Below are positions 16,230 through 24,960 of a stretch of 64,000 nt of DNA, one piece after another. A model generated the notes under the pieces. It saw only the letters and a program-made list of their open reading frames with translations, did not search any database and was not told where the DNA came from. Origin of the DNA: CAVQXR01 sp963717955. Its GTDB lineage: Bacteria > Actinomycetota > Thermoleophilia > Gaiellales > Gaiellaceae. Numbering within the stretch: position 1 is the stretch's first letter; each line of letters opens with the position of its first letter. The stretch lies in NCBI GenBank assembly GCA_963717955.1, contig CAVQXR010000001.1, positions 1,054,001 through 1,118,000 on the forward strand, in the 5' to 3' direction. A program made the position numbers and the translations under genes.

Positions 16230-16748
16230 TTAGACGCCCTCGTCGTCGCCGCTCGTGACCACGTTCACCATCTCGCAGCCGACGGCGGTGTCCTCGGCCC
16301 GGATGTAGGCCATGTCGTACCCGCGGCCGCAGTTCACGTAGTCGACCGCGTGATCCTCGGCACGGGCGGACAGGACGTCGTCCCCGTCGTTGCCGTACAG
16401 CGCGTCACGGCCGTGACCGCCGCCGATCCGATCCGGGCCTCCGTCGCCCGCGATCGCATCGGAGCCCTCGTTGCCGTGGAGCCGGTCGGGGCCAGTCCCG
16501 CCGCTGATCCGATCGGCGCCCTCGTCCCCCCACACCCGGTCGGCGTCGCCGCCGGCACGGATCAGGTCGCCCCCGGCGCGACCCCAGATCGAGTCGTCGC
16601 CACCCTTGCCGTAGATCTCGTCGGCGGCCGGCGTGCCGCCGAGCGAGTCGGGGCCGTTCGTGCCGATAATCGTGGCGGCGAGCGCTGCGGTCGCGACCAC
16701 GAGTGCGAGCGCGGCGACCGTGCCGAGTGCGAGCAGGTGCTTCCTCAT
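16230..16748 (-). CDS. Secreted RTX-type calcium-binding repeat protein
   Basis: 172 residues from ATG 16748, chosen for the excellent AAGGAGGGCTCG just before it (an upstream ATG at 16790 is weaker). Residues 1-24 form a signal peptide (HLLALGTVAALALVVATAALA). Then about eight GGxGxDxI-type nonapeptides (GGDDSIWGRAGGDLIRAGG and so on, about 45-120) build a beta-roll that binds Ca2+ between turns. A C-terminal stretch with two Cys (YVNCGRGYD, VGCEMVN) follows. Proteins of this kind are exported; a specific role cannot be assigned. Confidence 0.9.
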   Translation of the reverse strand: MRKHLLALGTVAALALVVATAALAATIIGTNGPDSLGGTPAADEIYGKGGDDSIWGRAGGDLIRAGGDADRVWGDEGADRISGGTGPDRLHGNEGSDAIAGDGGPDRIGGGHGRDALYGNDGDDVLSARAEDHAVDYVNCGRGYDMAYIRAEDTAVGCEMVNVVTSGDDEGV

Positions 16749-16914
16749 CGAGCCCTCCTTTGCCTGGGTGCGCTGGACGGACGCAGCCAATCACCCGCGG
16801 GTCAGGGCCCGGTGCGGATTCCGTGAAGCCCGGGTACGGGTTTGTTAGCGCGCCATGTGGAGCGGCGGCGCAGTAGGCTCGGGGTGAGTTTCCACGGAGC
16901 GAAGGAGAGCACCC

Positions 16915-17268
16915 ATGGCACACACCGTTGTCGACGCGAGCGAGCTCGAGCTGACGAACGGCACCATCCGGAGGATCCGGGCCGCGCTCGGGGTCAGGTC
17001 GTTCGGGATCAACCAGTTCGAGCTGCCCCCGAACGCCTCCGGGTACGAGCACAGCGAGTCCGAGTCCCACCAGGACGAGGTCTACGTGATCGTCGCCGGA
17101 AGCGGCAAGGTGACCGTCGAAGGGGACGAGATCGAGCTTCGCCCGGGACGGTTCGTGTACGTCAGCCCCGAGGAGACGCGGACGATGCACGCCGGCCCGG
17201 ACGGCCTCACCTGGGTCGCGGTCGGGGCCCCGCACGACACACCGTACGAGGCACGCGGCTTTTTCTAG
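16915..17268 (+). CDS. Small cupin-domain protein
   Basis: 117 residues; ATG 16915 is preceded by AAGGAGAG. A single cupin barrel: YEHSESESHQDEVYVIVAGS supplies the His/Glu ligands of motif 1 and PGRFVYVSPEETRTMHAG the His of motif 2. A -10 like TAGGCT is seen about 40 bases upstream. The substrate is unknown; it is followed by a crotonase gene on the same strand but with its own promoter-like box. Confidence 0.85.
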   Translation: MAHTVVDASELELTNGTIRRIRAALGVRSFGINQFELPPNASGYEHSESESHQDEVYVIVAGSGKVTVEGDEIELRPGRFVYVSPEETRTMHAGPDGLTWVAVGAPHDTPYEARGFF

Positions 17269-17328
17269 TCAGGCCCGGTGTCCAGGGCGGGCGGCGCGCC
17301 GGCCCCGGACGCCGTACCCTTCGCGGCC

Positions 17329-18072
17329 GTGGAAGCCGTTCGAATCGAACGCGACGGGCCCGTCCTGCGCATTGCGCTCTCGCGCGCGGACAAGCGCAAC
17401 GCGTTCGACGCCGTCCTCATCGAGGCTCTCGGCCGGGCGTTCGCCGACGTGGACGACGCGCGGGCGATCGTGATCACGGGCGACGGGGACAGCTTCAGCG
17501 CAGGTGCGGACATCGAGTGGATGCGGCGCTCGATCGATCTCGCGCCGGAGCAGAACGTCGCCGATGCGATGCGCTTCCGCGCGCTCCTCGAGTCCGTCGA
17601 CGGATGCCCCGCGCCGGTCATCGCCCGCGTCCACGGGCCCGCGCTCGGCGGCGCGGCGGGGCTCGTGTGCTGCGCCGACGTCGCGATCGCCGCGCCGACG
17701 GCGGTGTTCGGGTTCTCGGAGGTGCGCCTCGGGATCATCCCGGCCATGATCTCGCCGTACGTCGTCGCCCGGATCGGCCCGGGGCCGGCGCGGCGCTACT
17801 TCCTCACGGGCGAGCGCTTCTCCGCGACGGAGGCCCACCGGATCGGGCTCGTGCACGAGGTCGCCGACGACCTGGACGGCGCCGTCGACCGGGTGCTCGC
17901 GGACGTGCTGGCGGGCGGCCCCGAGGCGGTCCGCGCGGCGAAGCTCCTCGTGCTCGACGGGCCCGACGGGCCGGAGACCGCCCGGCGCATCGCGGAGCGC
18001 CGCACGAGCGACGAGGGCCAGGAGGGCCTGCGAGCCTTCCTCGAGCGGCGTCCGCCCTCCTGGCGGGCTTAG
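17329..18072 (+). CDS. Enoyl-CoA hydratase (methylglutaconyl-CoA hydratase-like)
   Basis: 247 residues from GTG 17329; GTG 17278 in frame is an alternative. TACCCT (17315-17320) 8 bases before 17329 favours the shorter form with a near-leaderless transcript. Oxyanion-hole segments DSFSAGADIEWMRR and GPALGGAAGLVCCADVAIA are present, with FGFSEVRLGIIPAMISPYV, a variant typical of LiuC/AUH-like members of leucine degradation rather than the fatty-acid type at 1-416. Convergent with the cyclodeaminase gene, stops overlapping by 4 bases. Confidence 0.88.
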   Translation: MEAVRIERDGPVLRIALSRADKRNAFDAVLIEALGRAFADVDDARAIVITGDGDSFSAGADIEWMRRSIDLAPEQNVADAMRFRALLESVDGCPAPVIARVHGPALGGAAGLVCCADVAIAAPTAVFGFSEVRLGIIPAMISPYVVARIGPGPARRYFLTGERFSATEAHRIGLVHEVADDLDGAVDRVLADVLAGGPEAVRAAKLLVLDGPDGPETARRIAERRTSDEGQEGLRAFLERRPPSWRA

Positions 18073-18650
18073 CGCACCACCGCGCGGGCGGCGGCCTCGG
18101 CGTTCCCGGCGAGCCGTGCCGTTTCGGCGGTGCGCGGGTCGCCCGGGTCGTCCGCGAGGTTCAGCGCGACGAGTCGCGCGGCAATCCGGGCGGCGGCCGC
18201 TGCGAGCGCGACACCGGCGGCGGCGTCGCCGACGAGGTTCGGATTGCCGTGAGCCGCGACGGAGCGTCCCAGCTCGGCGACCTGCGCCGCGACCATCGCG
18301 ATCTCCCGGGGAACCTCGGAGGCGCTGTCGAGCGCCTCGACGAGCCCATCCGCCGCGCCGGACACCCCGGTCCTCACCGCCCGCCTGGCCGCGAGCACGT
18401 CCGCGTACGCGGCGGCATCGCGTGCCGCGAGCGGTCCGGCCGCCGCACGGAGCGCCTCGCTCCGTTCGATCACGTCTCCGGCTCCGTCCCACTGCTCCGG
18501 AGCGAAGCGGGCGGCCATCGTCACGAGCGCCGCCGCGAGCGTCACGACGAGCGCCGCCACGGAGCCGCCCCCTGGAGCCGACGTGCGCGCTGCAACGAGC
18601 TCACCGAGCTCGCGGAGGGTGTGATCCAGGTACCCCTCGCCGCGCTCCAC
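18069..18650 (-). CDS. Cyclodeaminase/cyclohydrolase family protein (FTCD-C domain)
   Basis: 193 residues from GTG 18650. TACGAT (18657-18662, minus strand) lies 6 bases before this GTG, a leaderless arrangement, so the in-frame ATG at 18698 is less likely. YLDHTLRELGELVAAR and SAPGGGSVAALVVTLAAAL are the signature of formiminotetrahydrofolate cyclodeaminase / methenyl-THF cyclohydrolase. It is an all-helical cytoplasmic enzyme of one-carbon metabolism; the exact folate reaction cannot be told. Confidence 0.85.
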   Translation of the reverse strand: MERGEGYLDHTLRELGELVAARTSAPGGGSVAALVVTLAAALVTMAARFAPEQWDGAGDVIERSEALRAAAGPLAARDAAAYADVLAARRAVRTGVSGAADGLVEALDSASEVPREIAMVAAQVAELGRSVAAHGNPNLVGDAAAGVALAAAAARIAARLVALNLADDPGDPRTAETARLAGNAEAAARAVVR

Positions 18651-18696
18651 CGGACTATCGTAGGCGCGTGGCACGCGTCGCCCGGCACCCCGCCCC

Positions 18697-19296
18697 ATGA
18701 CGTTCTCGGAGGCGACGGTCCATCCGGACCCGATCGTGCAGGTAGGGCGCTGGCTCGAGGAGGCGTTCGCGGCGGGCCTGCCGAACGCCGACGCTGTCGC
18801 GCTCGCCACGGCCGACGCAGGCGGACAGCCGTCGGTGCGGTTCGTGCTGTGCAAGCACCTCGACGAGCGCGGCTTCGTCTTCTACACGAACACCGAGAGC
18901 CGCAAGGCGGAAGAGCTCGCCGCGAACGCCCGCGCGGGGCTCGCGTTCTACTGGACGTCGCTCGGCCGGCAGGTTCGCGTCACTGGCGCCGTCGAGCCTG
19001 TTCCGCGCGAGGAGACCGACGCCTACTACCGCACGCGGCCGCTCGGGAGCCGGATCGGCGCGTGGGCCTCGCCCCAGAGCCGCCCGATCGACTCCCGCGA
19101 CGAGCTCGACCGGCTCTGGCTCGAGGCCTCGGAGCGCTTCGCGGACGCCGATCCGCCGCTGCCGCCCCACTGGGGTGGGTACCGGCTCGTGCCGGCCGAG
19201 ATCGAGCTGTGGCAGCACCGGGACAGCCGTCTCCACGACCGCCTGCGCTACACGCGGACGACCGACGGCTGGGCCCGGCAGCGGCTCGCTCCCTAG
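18697..19296 (+). CDS. pdxH: Pyridoxamine 5'-phosphate oxidase
   Basis: 199 residues, FMN enzyme making pyridoxal 5'-phosphate. RFVLCKHLDERGFVFYTNTE, SRKAEELAANARAGLAFYW and the C-terminal PHWGGYRLVPAEIELWQHR plus SRLHDRLRY are the diagnostic FMN and substrate blocks, with normal length. Divergent from the cyclodeaminase. Its TAG overlaps the stop of the convergent SCP2 gene at CTAG. Confidence 0.96.
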   Translation: MTFSEATVHPDPIVQVGRWLEEAFAAGLPNADAVALATADAGGQPSVRFVLCKHLDERGFVFYTNTESRKAEELAANARAGLAFYWTSLGRQVRVTGAVEPVPREETDAYYRTRPLGSRIGAWASPQSRPIDSRDELDRLWLEASERFADADPPLPPHWGGYRLVPAEIELWQHRDSRLHDRLRYTRTTDGWARQRLAP

Positions 19297-19604
19297 AAGA
19301 AGAGCTCCTTCAGCTTGAGGGCGCTGCCCATGTCGCCCTGGATCCGGATCTTACCGGTCATGAAGGCCGTCGCGGGCTTCTGCTCGCCGCGCAGGAGGCG
19401 CATGAGGGTCTCCTCCTTCATCGCGAACACGGTCTCCGCGTCGTCCGTCCCCTCGGCGACTGCGAGCCGCCCGTCCACAGAGCTGACGTTCCAGCTTCCG
19501 GCTCCATCGATGTCGAAGCGGAACGAGAGCGTCTGGCCGTCGAGCTTCGCGGGGTCGAGGCGGGACTCGAGCGTCTCGAAGAACTCACGCGCGCTGTCGG
19601 GCAT
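19293..19604 (-). CDS. SCP2 sterol/lipid-binding domain protein
   Basis: 103 residues from ATG 19604, preceded by GGGGGAGG. A single SCP2 fold: LSFRFDIDGAGSWNVSSVDGR near the middle and the C-terminal MTGKIRIQGDMGSALKLKELF, the characteristic lipid-tunnel helix region. Overlaps the end of the MFS gene by 20 bases, so both are in one transcript. It likely binds a hydrophobic ligand in the cytoplasm. Confidence 0.9.
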   Translation of the reverse strand: MPDSAREFFETLESRLDPAKLDGQTLSFRFDIDGAGSWNVSSVDGRLAVAEGTDDAETVFAMKEETLMRLLRGEQKPATAFMTGKIRIQGDMGSALKLKELFF

Positions 19605-20814
19605 CGGCCTCCCCCTGGATCGTGGGTACTGCCCCGTGTTGTAGCAACCGTCCACGACGTTCGGACGGCAGGGCGAGCGCGACCACCGCACCGAGCGCGG
19701 GTCCGACCGCCGTCGCGATGATCGCGGCTCGCAGGTCGATGGAGTCCGCGAGACCGCCGAGCGCGACCGCGGACACGCCCCCGAGCCCGATTGCGAGCCC
19801 GATCGTGAGACCCGACGCAAGCGCGATCCGGCTCGGCAGGTATTCCTGGCTGAGGACGGTCGTGACCCCGAACGTGCTCACCACGCAGGCCCCCGCGGCG
19901 GCGATCGCGACCACGCCGACGGCACCGCCGACGAGCGCGTAGATCAGCACGAGCGGGACGGTCAGGGCATAGCTCGCGACGATCACCGGCTTGCGCCCGA
20001 AACGGTCGGCCAGCGGCCCGCCGGCGAGCGTCCCGCACGCCCCGGCGCCGAGGAAGACGAACAGGAGGAGCGTCGCCCAGGTCGGGCTGCGGCCCTTGGA
20101 CACCTCCCAGAGCGGCACGAACGTGAACAGGCCGTAGTGGACGGTGCTGCGGAGCGCGACGACGACCTGGAGCAGCGCAAACGCCCCCTTGCGGTCGGGC
20201 AGGTCGCTGAACCGGCTTCCGTGCCCGCCGGTCATGTCGAAGCGCCCGAGATAGCGGCGCTCCGCGAGGAGCACCCCTGCGACGACGGCACCCGGGATCA
20301 TGAGCAGAAGCCCGCCTTCGAGACCGAGCTCGTGGAGCAGGATCCCGCCGATGAGCGGGCCGAGCGCGAAGCCGACGTTCCCGCCGACCGAGAAGAACGC
20401 CATCCCGCTCGCGCGGCGGTCTCCGCTGACGAAGCTCGCGAACTTGGAGCCCTCCGGGTGGTAGGCGGCGACACCGAGCCCGGCCACGAGGACGCAGGCG
20501 AGCAGCACGGGGAAGGTCGGGGCGACCGCGGCGAACGCGATTCCCACCCCCGCGAGCAGCGTCCCGGTCGGGAGCAGCCAGGCCGCTCCCCGCCGGTCGG
20601 AGACGAGCCCGAACGCGGGCTGGACGAGCGACGAGGCCGCGGTCGCAACCATCACGACGACGCCGGCGAGCATGTTCGAGAGGTCGAGCTCGGGGACGAG
20701 GAACACGAGCAGCGCCGGAATCGCGCCCTGCCCGAAGTCGGTCGCCATATGCCCGGCCGACAGGCTCGCCATCGCGCGCCGATCGACCCCTCGTGCCGTC
20801 CGGCCGCCCACCAC
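19585..20814 (-). CDS. MFS transporter, fosmidomycin-resistance (Fsr)-like
   Basis: Up to 409 residues; an ATG 14 codons in (before ASLSAGHMATDF) may be the true start. Twelve hydrophobic segments; GHMATDFGQGAIPALLVFLV at the start of helix 1 closely follows the Fsr family, and DRRGAAW/ DRFGRKP are the two MFS loop 2-3 motifs. Drug/metabolite efflux by proton exchange is the family role; the substrate is not evident. Operon with the SCP2 gene. Confidence 0.88.
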   Translation of the reverse strand: MVGGRTARGVDRRAMASLSAGHMATDFGQGAIPALLVFLVPELDLSNMLAGVVVMVATAASSLVQPAFGLVSDRRGAAWLLPTGTLLAGVGIAFAAVAPTFPVLLACVLVAGLGVAAYHPEGSKFASFVSGDRRASGMAFFSVGGNVGFALGPLIGGILLHELGLEGGLLLMIPGAVVAGVLLAERRYLGRFDMTGGHGSRFSDLPDRKGAFALLQVVVALRSTVHYGLFTFVPLWEVSKGRSPTWATLLLFVFLGAGACGTLAGGPLADRFGRKPVIVASYALTVPLVLIYALVGGAVGVVAIAAAGACVVSTFGVTTVLSQEYLPSRIALASGLTIGLAIGLGGVSAVALGGLADSIDLRAAIIATAVGPALGAVVALALPSERRGRLLQHGAVPTIQGEADARQRA

Positions 20815-21194
20815 CCGCTGAGCATATCCCCGCCCCGGCGCGGAACCGGGCAGCCCTCCGGGGGGAGGCGGCCCCGGACTGGGGAGAGGCGTGTCCCGCC
20901 GGGAAGGGAGGGCGGGAGACGACGGGCGCGCGCAGGGCGCAGAGCCCCGTCAGCATCCTGTCTCGGCACCTGCCGGGCGAACCTCGAGCCCGGCGAGCGG
21001 ACAGCGCCGGCCCTCGTGGTCGCTCCGGGAAGTTCGCCACCCCTTCGCGCGGCTGCAAACGCTTCGCATGCCGTCGTCCTCAGTCGCCGCGATACCTTCT
21101 GGTATCGTGGCTCCCTGCGTCCCAGGCCTGCTCGGTTTTCGCCGGCGAACAGACCCCGAACTTCCCAGAGAGACCACTAGGATGGCTCCGACCG
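20815..21194. other. 380-bp intergenic region with inverted repeat element and hairpin
   Basis: No gene seen. It contains two inverted copies of a 22-bp sequence, GTGGTCGCTCCGGGAAGTTCG (21016-21036, plus) and its near complement ending CTTCCCAGAGAGACCAC (21156-21177), bounding 162 bases, and within them a perfect 7-bp hairpin CGATACC-TTCT-GGTATCG (21089-21106). A third copy of the same sequence follows dinB at 62705. Divergent promoters for the MFS gene and pepA must also lie here. Confidence 0.7.
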
Positions 21195-22688
21195 ATGGAG
21201 CTCGCCGTCTCCCAGGAGCCGCTCGGGTCGCTGGCGTGCGACGTGCTCGCCGTCGCGGTCGGGGATCCCGTCGCGCTCGCCGGCCCGGCCGCGGCGCTCG
21301 ACGCGCTCCTCGACGGCCGCCTTCGCCACCTGGCGGACGACCGCGAGCTGCGCGGGAGCACGGGCAGCGTGACGCTCGTCCACACGCTCGGCGACATCAC
21401 CGCGCATCGCGTCGCGGTGGCCGGGATCGGCAACCTCGACGCGCTCGACGCCGACGCCCTGCGCACCGCGGCTGCGAGGGTCGCCGAGCGTGCCGGAGCC
21501 ATCGGCGGCGGAACGGTGGCCTGGGCGCTCGACGACACCCTGACGCTCCCGCCGGCCGTCCAGGCGCGTGCTGTCGTCGACGGGATCGTCCTCGGCGGCT
21601 ACGACCCGGGACGCTGGAAGACGGGCGAGCGCGAGCGCGCGCCCGTCTCGCACCTCGTCCTCGCTGGGCCGGCAGCGATCGCGGCCGACGCCGGGGCGCA
21701 GGCCGTCGCCGCCCGCTGGACGAACCGGGCCCGCGAGCTCGTCGACATGCCTCCCAACCAGCTCACCCCGGTCGCGCTCGCGGAGCACGCGTCCGCGATC
21801 GCGTCGGAAGTCCAGCACGTCAGGTTCGAGGAGCTCGACCGGGAGGCGATCGTCGCGGCAGGGATGGGCGCGTTCGCCGCGGTGGCGCAGGGCAGCCGGA
21901 GCGAGCCTCGCCTGATCGTGCTCTCCTACGATCCGCCCGCGGCGCGCCCGGAGGAACGGCTCGGCCTCGTGGGCAAGGCGATCACGTTCGACAGCGGCGG
22001 CCTCTCGCTCAAGCCCGCCGCGCGGATGAGCGCGATGAAGGGGGACATGGCCGGCGGCGCCGCCGCGATCTGCGGGCTCGCGGCGATCGCCGAGCTCGGC
22101 CTTCCGCTGCGCGTCACCGGCATCGTCGCCGCCTGCGAGAACCTGCCCGGCGGCGGCTCGTTCCGGCCGGGCGACATCGTCACCGCCGCGAACGGGAAGA
22201 CGATCGAGATCACGAACACGGACGCCGAAGGGCGGCTCGTGCTCGCGGACGCCCTGCTCGAGGCCCGCCGCCGCCGTTCGACGCATGTCCTCGACCTGGC
22301 GACGCTGACCGCCGGAGTCACGATCGCGCTCGGGGACTTCTACGCCGGCCTGCTGGGGAACGACGACGGCTGGGTGGAGGAGGTGCGGGCCGCGGGCGAG
22401 CAAAGCGGCGACCACGCCTGGCGGCTGCCGCTGCACGAGACGTACCGGCGGATCTACCGCTCGACCTTCGCCGACATGAAGAACTCCTCGGACTGGCGGC
22501 AGGCCGTGCCGATCTACGCCGCGATGTTCCTGCGCGAGTTCGCGGGCGACGGGCCGTGGGCGCATCTCGACATCGCGGGCACGGCGTCGCTCACCCGCGG
22601 CAGGGGCGACTACTACACGAAGCCCGGCGCGACGGGGTTCGGCGTTCGCCTCATCGCCGCGCTCGCAGAACGGCTCGCGGAACACTAA
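21195..22688 (+). CDS. pepA: Leucyl aminopeptidase (M17, cytosol aminopeptidase)
   Basis: 497 residues from ATG 21195. Two-metal M17 peptidase: GKAITFDSGGLSLKPAARM, SAMKGDMAGGAA and NTDAEGRLVLADAL carry the metal ligands and catalytic Lys/Arg; WTNRARELVDMPPNQLTP links the N-terminal macro-like domain (1 to about 160) to the catalytic domain. Forms a hexamer in known members and removes N-terminal residues. Followed after 2 bases by a PPOX protein gene, likely co-transcribed. Confidence 0.95.
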   Translation: MELAVSQEPLGSLACDVLAVAVGDPVALAGPAAALDALLDGRLRHLADDRELRGSTGSVTLVHTLGDITAHRVAVAGIGNLDALDADALRTAAARVAERAGAIGGGTVAWALDDTLTLPPAVQARAVVDGIVLGGYDPGRWKTGERERAPVSHLVLAGPAAIAADAGAQAVAARWTNRARELVDMPPNQLTPVALAEHASAIASEVQHVRFEELDREAIVAAGMGAFAAVAQGSRSEPRLIVLSYDPPAARPEERLGLVGKAITFDSGGLSLKPAARMSAMKGDMAGGAAAICGLAAIAELGLPLRVTGIVAACENLPGGGSFRPGDIVTAANGKTIEITNTDAEGRLVLADALLEARRRRSTHVLDLATLTAGVTIALGDFYAGLLGNDDGWVEEVRAAGEQSGDHAWRLPLHETYRRIYRSTFADMKNSSDWRQAVPIYAAMFLREFAGDGPWAHLDIAGTASLTRGRGDYYTKPGATGFGVRLIAALAERLAEH

Positions 22689-22690
22689 CC

Positions 22691-23098
22691 ATGCCCGCCG
22701 CGCCGCTTCCACCCGAGCTCGAGCGCTTCCTCGCCGCCCCGAGGCCGGCCGTCGTCGCAACGCTCACGGCGGACGGATCCCCGGTCACGACGCCGACGTG
22801 GTACGAGTCGTCGGACGGCCGGCTCGTGCTGATCATGGGCGCCACGGGGCGGCGGGTCGCCAACCTGCGCCGGGACGGCCGGCTGGCCCTGACGGTGCTC
22901 GGCGAGAGGTGGTACGACCACGTCTCGCTGCTCGGCCACGTCGTCGAGATCCGGGACGACCCCGACTTCGTCGACGTCGATCGGCTCGCGCAGCGCTACT
23001 GGGGCAAGCCGTACGAGCCGCGCGACTGGGCGAGCGTCACGGTCGTCGTCGAGATCGACCGCTGGCACACCTACGGCGATCCCGCCGCCGGAGCGTAG
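22691..23098 (+). CDS. PPOX-class flavin/F420-dependent oxidoreductase
   Basis: 135 residues, split-barrel fold. LERFLAAPRPAVVATLTADG, PVTTPTWYESSDGRLVLI and RVANLRRDGRLALTVL are the usual blocks of small Rv1155-like flavin- or F420-binding proteins common in actinobacteria. The co-substrate is not known. Starts 2 bases after the pepA stop. Confidence 0.88.
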   Translation: MPAAPLPPELERFLAAPRPAVVATLTADGSPVTTPTWYESSDGRLVLIMGATGRRVANLRRDGRLALTVLGERWYDHVSLLGHVVEIRDDPDFVDVDRLAQRYWGKPYEPRDWASVTVVVEIDRWHTYGDPAAGA

Positions 23099-23131
23099 GC
23101 GCCGAGCCCCGCCCGTGCGAGTGCCCCGGCG

Positions 23132-23773
23132 TCAGGCGGAGCTCGAGCGCGCCGGGGACTCCGCGCGCCGCTTGATGCCGAGCAGCATCTTCCGCTCCAT
23201 CAGCAGCCACGGTACGTCCAACGCCGGGGCGAGCAGCCAGGTGGCCGGACGCCACCCCGACGCCACCCGCACACGGCTCACGAGGCGGGTGCTCTCCCCG
23301 TCGTCGGTGTCGAGCGCGAAGCACCACGAGACCTGGCCCTCGACGGGCTCGAACACGAGCGCCCGCTCGGGGGCGACCACGGTGACCGGCCAGCTCGGCC
23401 CCCGTCCGAGCGGGATGACGTCCCCGACGGCGAGGTCCTGGTAAGCAGGCAAGATCGTCTCGGCGCTCGCGCCGGACGTGTAGCCGAACAGGTTGTCCAG
23501 CCAGTCGTAGCTGTACAGGCCGCCGCGACCGGCGCCCAGCTGCACGAGCCAGGGCCAGACCTGGGCGGGCGACGCGTCGATCGTCACAGCGCGCGTCGAC
23601 ACCGTGTGAGGGCGCGCCACGGTGGCGTCCCCCGGGAAGGCACGGACCGCTTCGGCGGGCGTCGCTCCCCACCGCAGATGATGCGGCCGCACGAACCGGT
23701 GGTAGGCGGCGATGGCGAGCGAGCTGGCGGCTCCAAGCGCGAGCACCCGTGTCCCTTTCCGCGGGCTCAACAC
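23132..23773 (-). CDS. Membrane-anchored SRPBCC (START-like) domain protein
   Basis: 213 residues. An N-terminal hydrophobic segment (VLALGAASSLAIAAYHRFV, about 9-27) is followed by a helix-grip domain: RAVTIDASPAQVWPWLVQLG, GLYSYDWLDNLFG, and VVAPERALVFEPVEGQVSW are characteristic of the polyketide-cyclase/SRPBCC group in actinobacteria. Probable ligand binding, no catalytic motif. Downstream of, and 47 bases from, the cupin gene; may be separate. Confidence 0.8.
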   Translation of the reverse strand: MLSPRKGTRVLALGAASSLAIAAYHRFVRPHHLRWGATPAEAVRAFPGDATVARPHTVSTRAVTIDASPAQVWPWLVQLGAGRGGLYSYDWLDNLFGYTSGASAETILPAYQDLAVGDVIPLGRGPSWPVTVVAPERALVFEPVEGQVSWCFALDTDDGESTRLVSRVRVASGWRPATWLLAPALDVPWLLMERKMLLGIKRRAESPARSSSA

Positions 23774-23819
23774 CTGACTCCGTGCGGCTGCGCGCGTGGA
23801 ACCGGTGTGTCCACGGTTC

Positions 23820-24176
23820 TCAGGAGACGAGCTCGACCGTCGTGTAGCGCAGCACCGCGTCGCCGACGTTCGTCAGCTCGTGCACGAGCACCTCGCCGGG
23901 GCCGAGGTCGTGGTACGTGACCCGGCCGGGCTCGTCCTCCCCGTGGATCACCTCGCCCTCGAGCATGCGCAGCCGCCAGCGCCCACCCGACTCGCAGCGG
24001 TAGAAGTACGTCGTCCGGTGACGATGGAACGGGATGCGCTCGCCCGGCGCGAGCGTGATGTCCCAGACGCGCACGCGGTCGTTCTCGAGCAGGAGGGTCG
24101 TCCCGACGACGTGATTGGTCGGAGCGCGCTCGAGCTCCGCGGGATCCACGTCGGGGAACGCGCTCGCCGCGGTCAT
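23820..24176 (-). CDS. Cupin-domain protein
   Basis: 118 residues from ATG 24176, chosen for the CAGGAG about 8 bases upstream. GERIPFHRHRTTYFYRCESG and GPGEVLVHELTNVGDAVLRY supply the cupin metal/barrel motifs. It follows the hydratase gene after 28 bases, closing the MFS-meaB-ilvA-hydratase-cupin operon. The role is unknown. Confidence 0.82.
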   Translation of the reverse strand: MTAASAFPDVDPAELERAPTNHVVGTTLLLENDRVRVWDITLAPGERIPFHRHRTTYFYRCESGGRWRLRMLEGEVIHGEDEPGRVTYHDLGPGEVLVHELTNVGDAVLRYTTVELVS

Positions 24177-24204
24177 CTCGCTCCTGCGGTCGCAAGAGCC
24201 GTGC

Positions 24205-24960
24205 TCACGGCAGGAAGCGTACGACGACTTCGCCGAGCGGGTCGTTGCGAACGACGACCTCGTTGCCCGGCTCGACCCACCGCGTCTCGACGATCGACCC
24301 GAGCAGCACGATCTCACCTGGTCGCAGCGGGGCTCCCTGCGGGGCTCTCGTATCGCGGAGCCAGCGCAGCGCCGCAAGCGGCTCGCCGAGGATGTGCGCC
24401 CCCTCCCCGCTGCCGACGACCTGCCCGTCGATCGCCATCGACGCCCGCGCCGCGGCGAGATCGCCGCTGGAGGCCGGGTCGATCTCGGCCCCGAGCACGC
24501 ACGCGGCGCCGAAGAAGTCGTCGGCGACGAGGGTGGCGGCGTCGAGGGCCCGGAAGTCCACGTAGCGGTCCTCGACGATCTCGATCGCCGCCACCACCGA
24601 GGCCGGCTCGAGGTCCGGGCCGAGGCGCACCGCCAGCTCGCACTCCACCCCGAGGCGGCCGTGGCCGGCGGTCGACACGGTCGCGGGCGAGCGGTGGACG
24701 GTCCCGGCGCGGATCACGCCGGCGCAGGGGTGGTGGATGCCGAGGTACGCCTGCATGACCGGGGTCGTGCAGCCGATCTTGTGCCCAGCCGGCGGGTTCC
24801 CGCCCGACAGCTCTGCGTAGACCCGCGCCTGGATCGCGTAGCCCTCGTCGAGGCTCCGCGGCGCGAGGCCGGCGGGGAACCCCGCGAACGGGCTGCCGGC
24901 GCGGCGGCATGCGAGCAGCGCCTCGGCCGCCGCGGCGATGCGGGCCTCGGCGCCGTTCAC
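24205..24960 (-). CDS. 2-keto-4-pentenoate hydratase / FAH-family enzyme
   Basis: 251 residues from GTG 24960, which overlaps the ilvA stop (GTGA). GHKIGCTTPVMQAYLG, GVECELAVRLGPDL (acidic metal ligands) and DRYVDFRALDAATLVADDFF match the MhpD branch, which hydrates 2-hydroxypentadienoate in aromatic meta-cleavage. No other meta-cleavage genes are in the window, so the substrate may be a different 2-keto acid. Confidence 0.88.
   Translation of the reverse strand: MNGAEARIAAAAEALLACRRAGSPFAGFPAGLAPRSLDEGYAIQARVYAELSGGNPPAGHKIGCTTPVMQAYLGIHHPCAGVIRAGTVHRSPATVSTAGHGRLGVECELAVRLGPDLEPASVVAAIEIVEDRYVDFRALDAATLVADDFFGAACVLGAEIDPASSGDLAAARASMAIDGQVVGSGEGAHILGEPLAALRWLRDTRAPQGAPLRPGEIVLLGSIVETRWVEPGNEVVVRNDPLGEVVVRFLP

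Noticed and set aside
16842..19721. 959-residue plus-strand frame
   Set aside because: Arg/Gly/Ala-rich shadow of the cupin, crotonase, cyclodeaminase, pdxH and SCP2 genes, each clear in its own frame.
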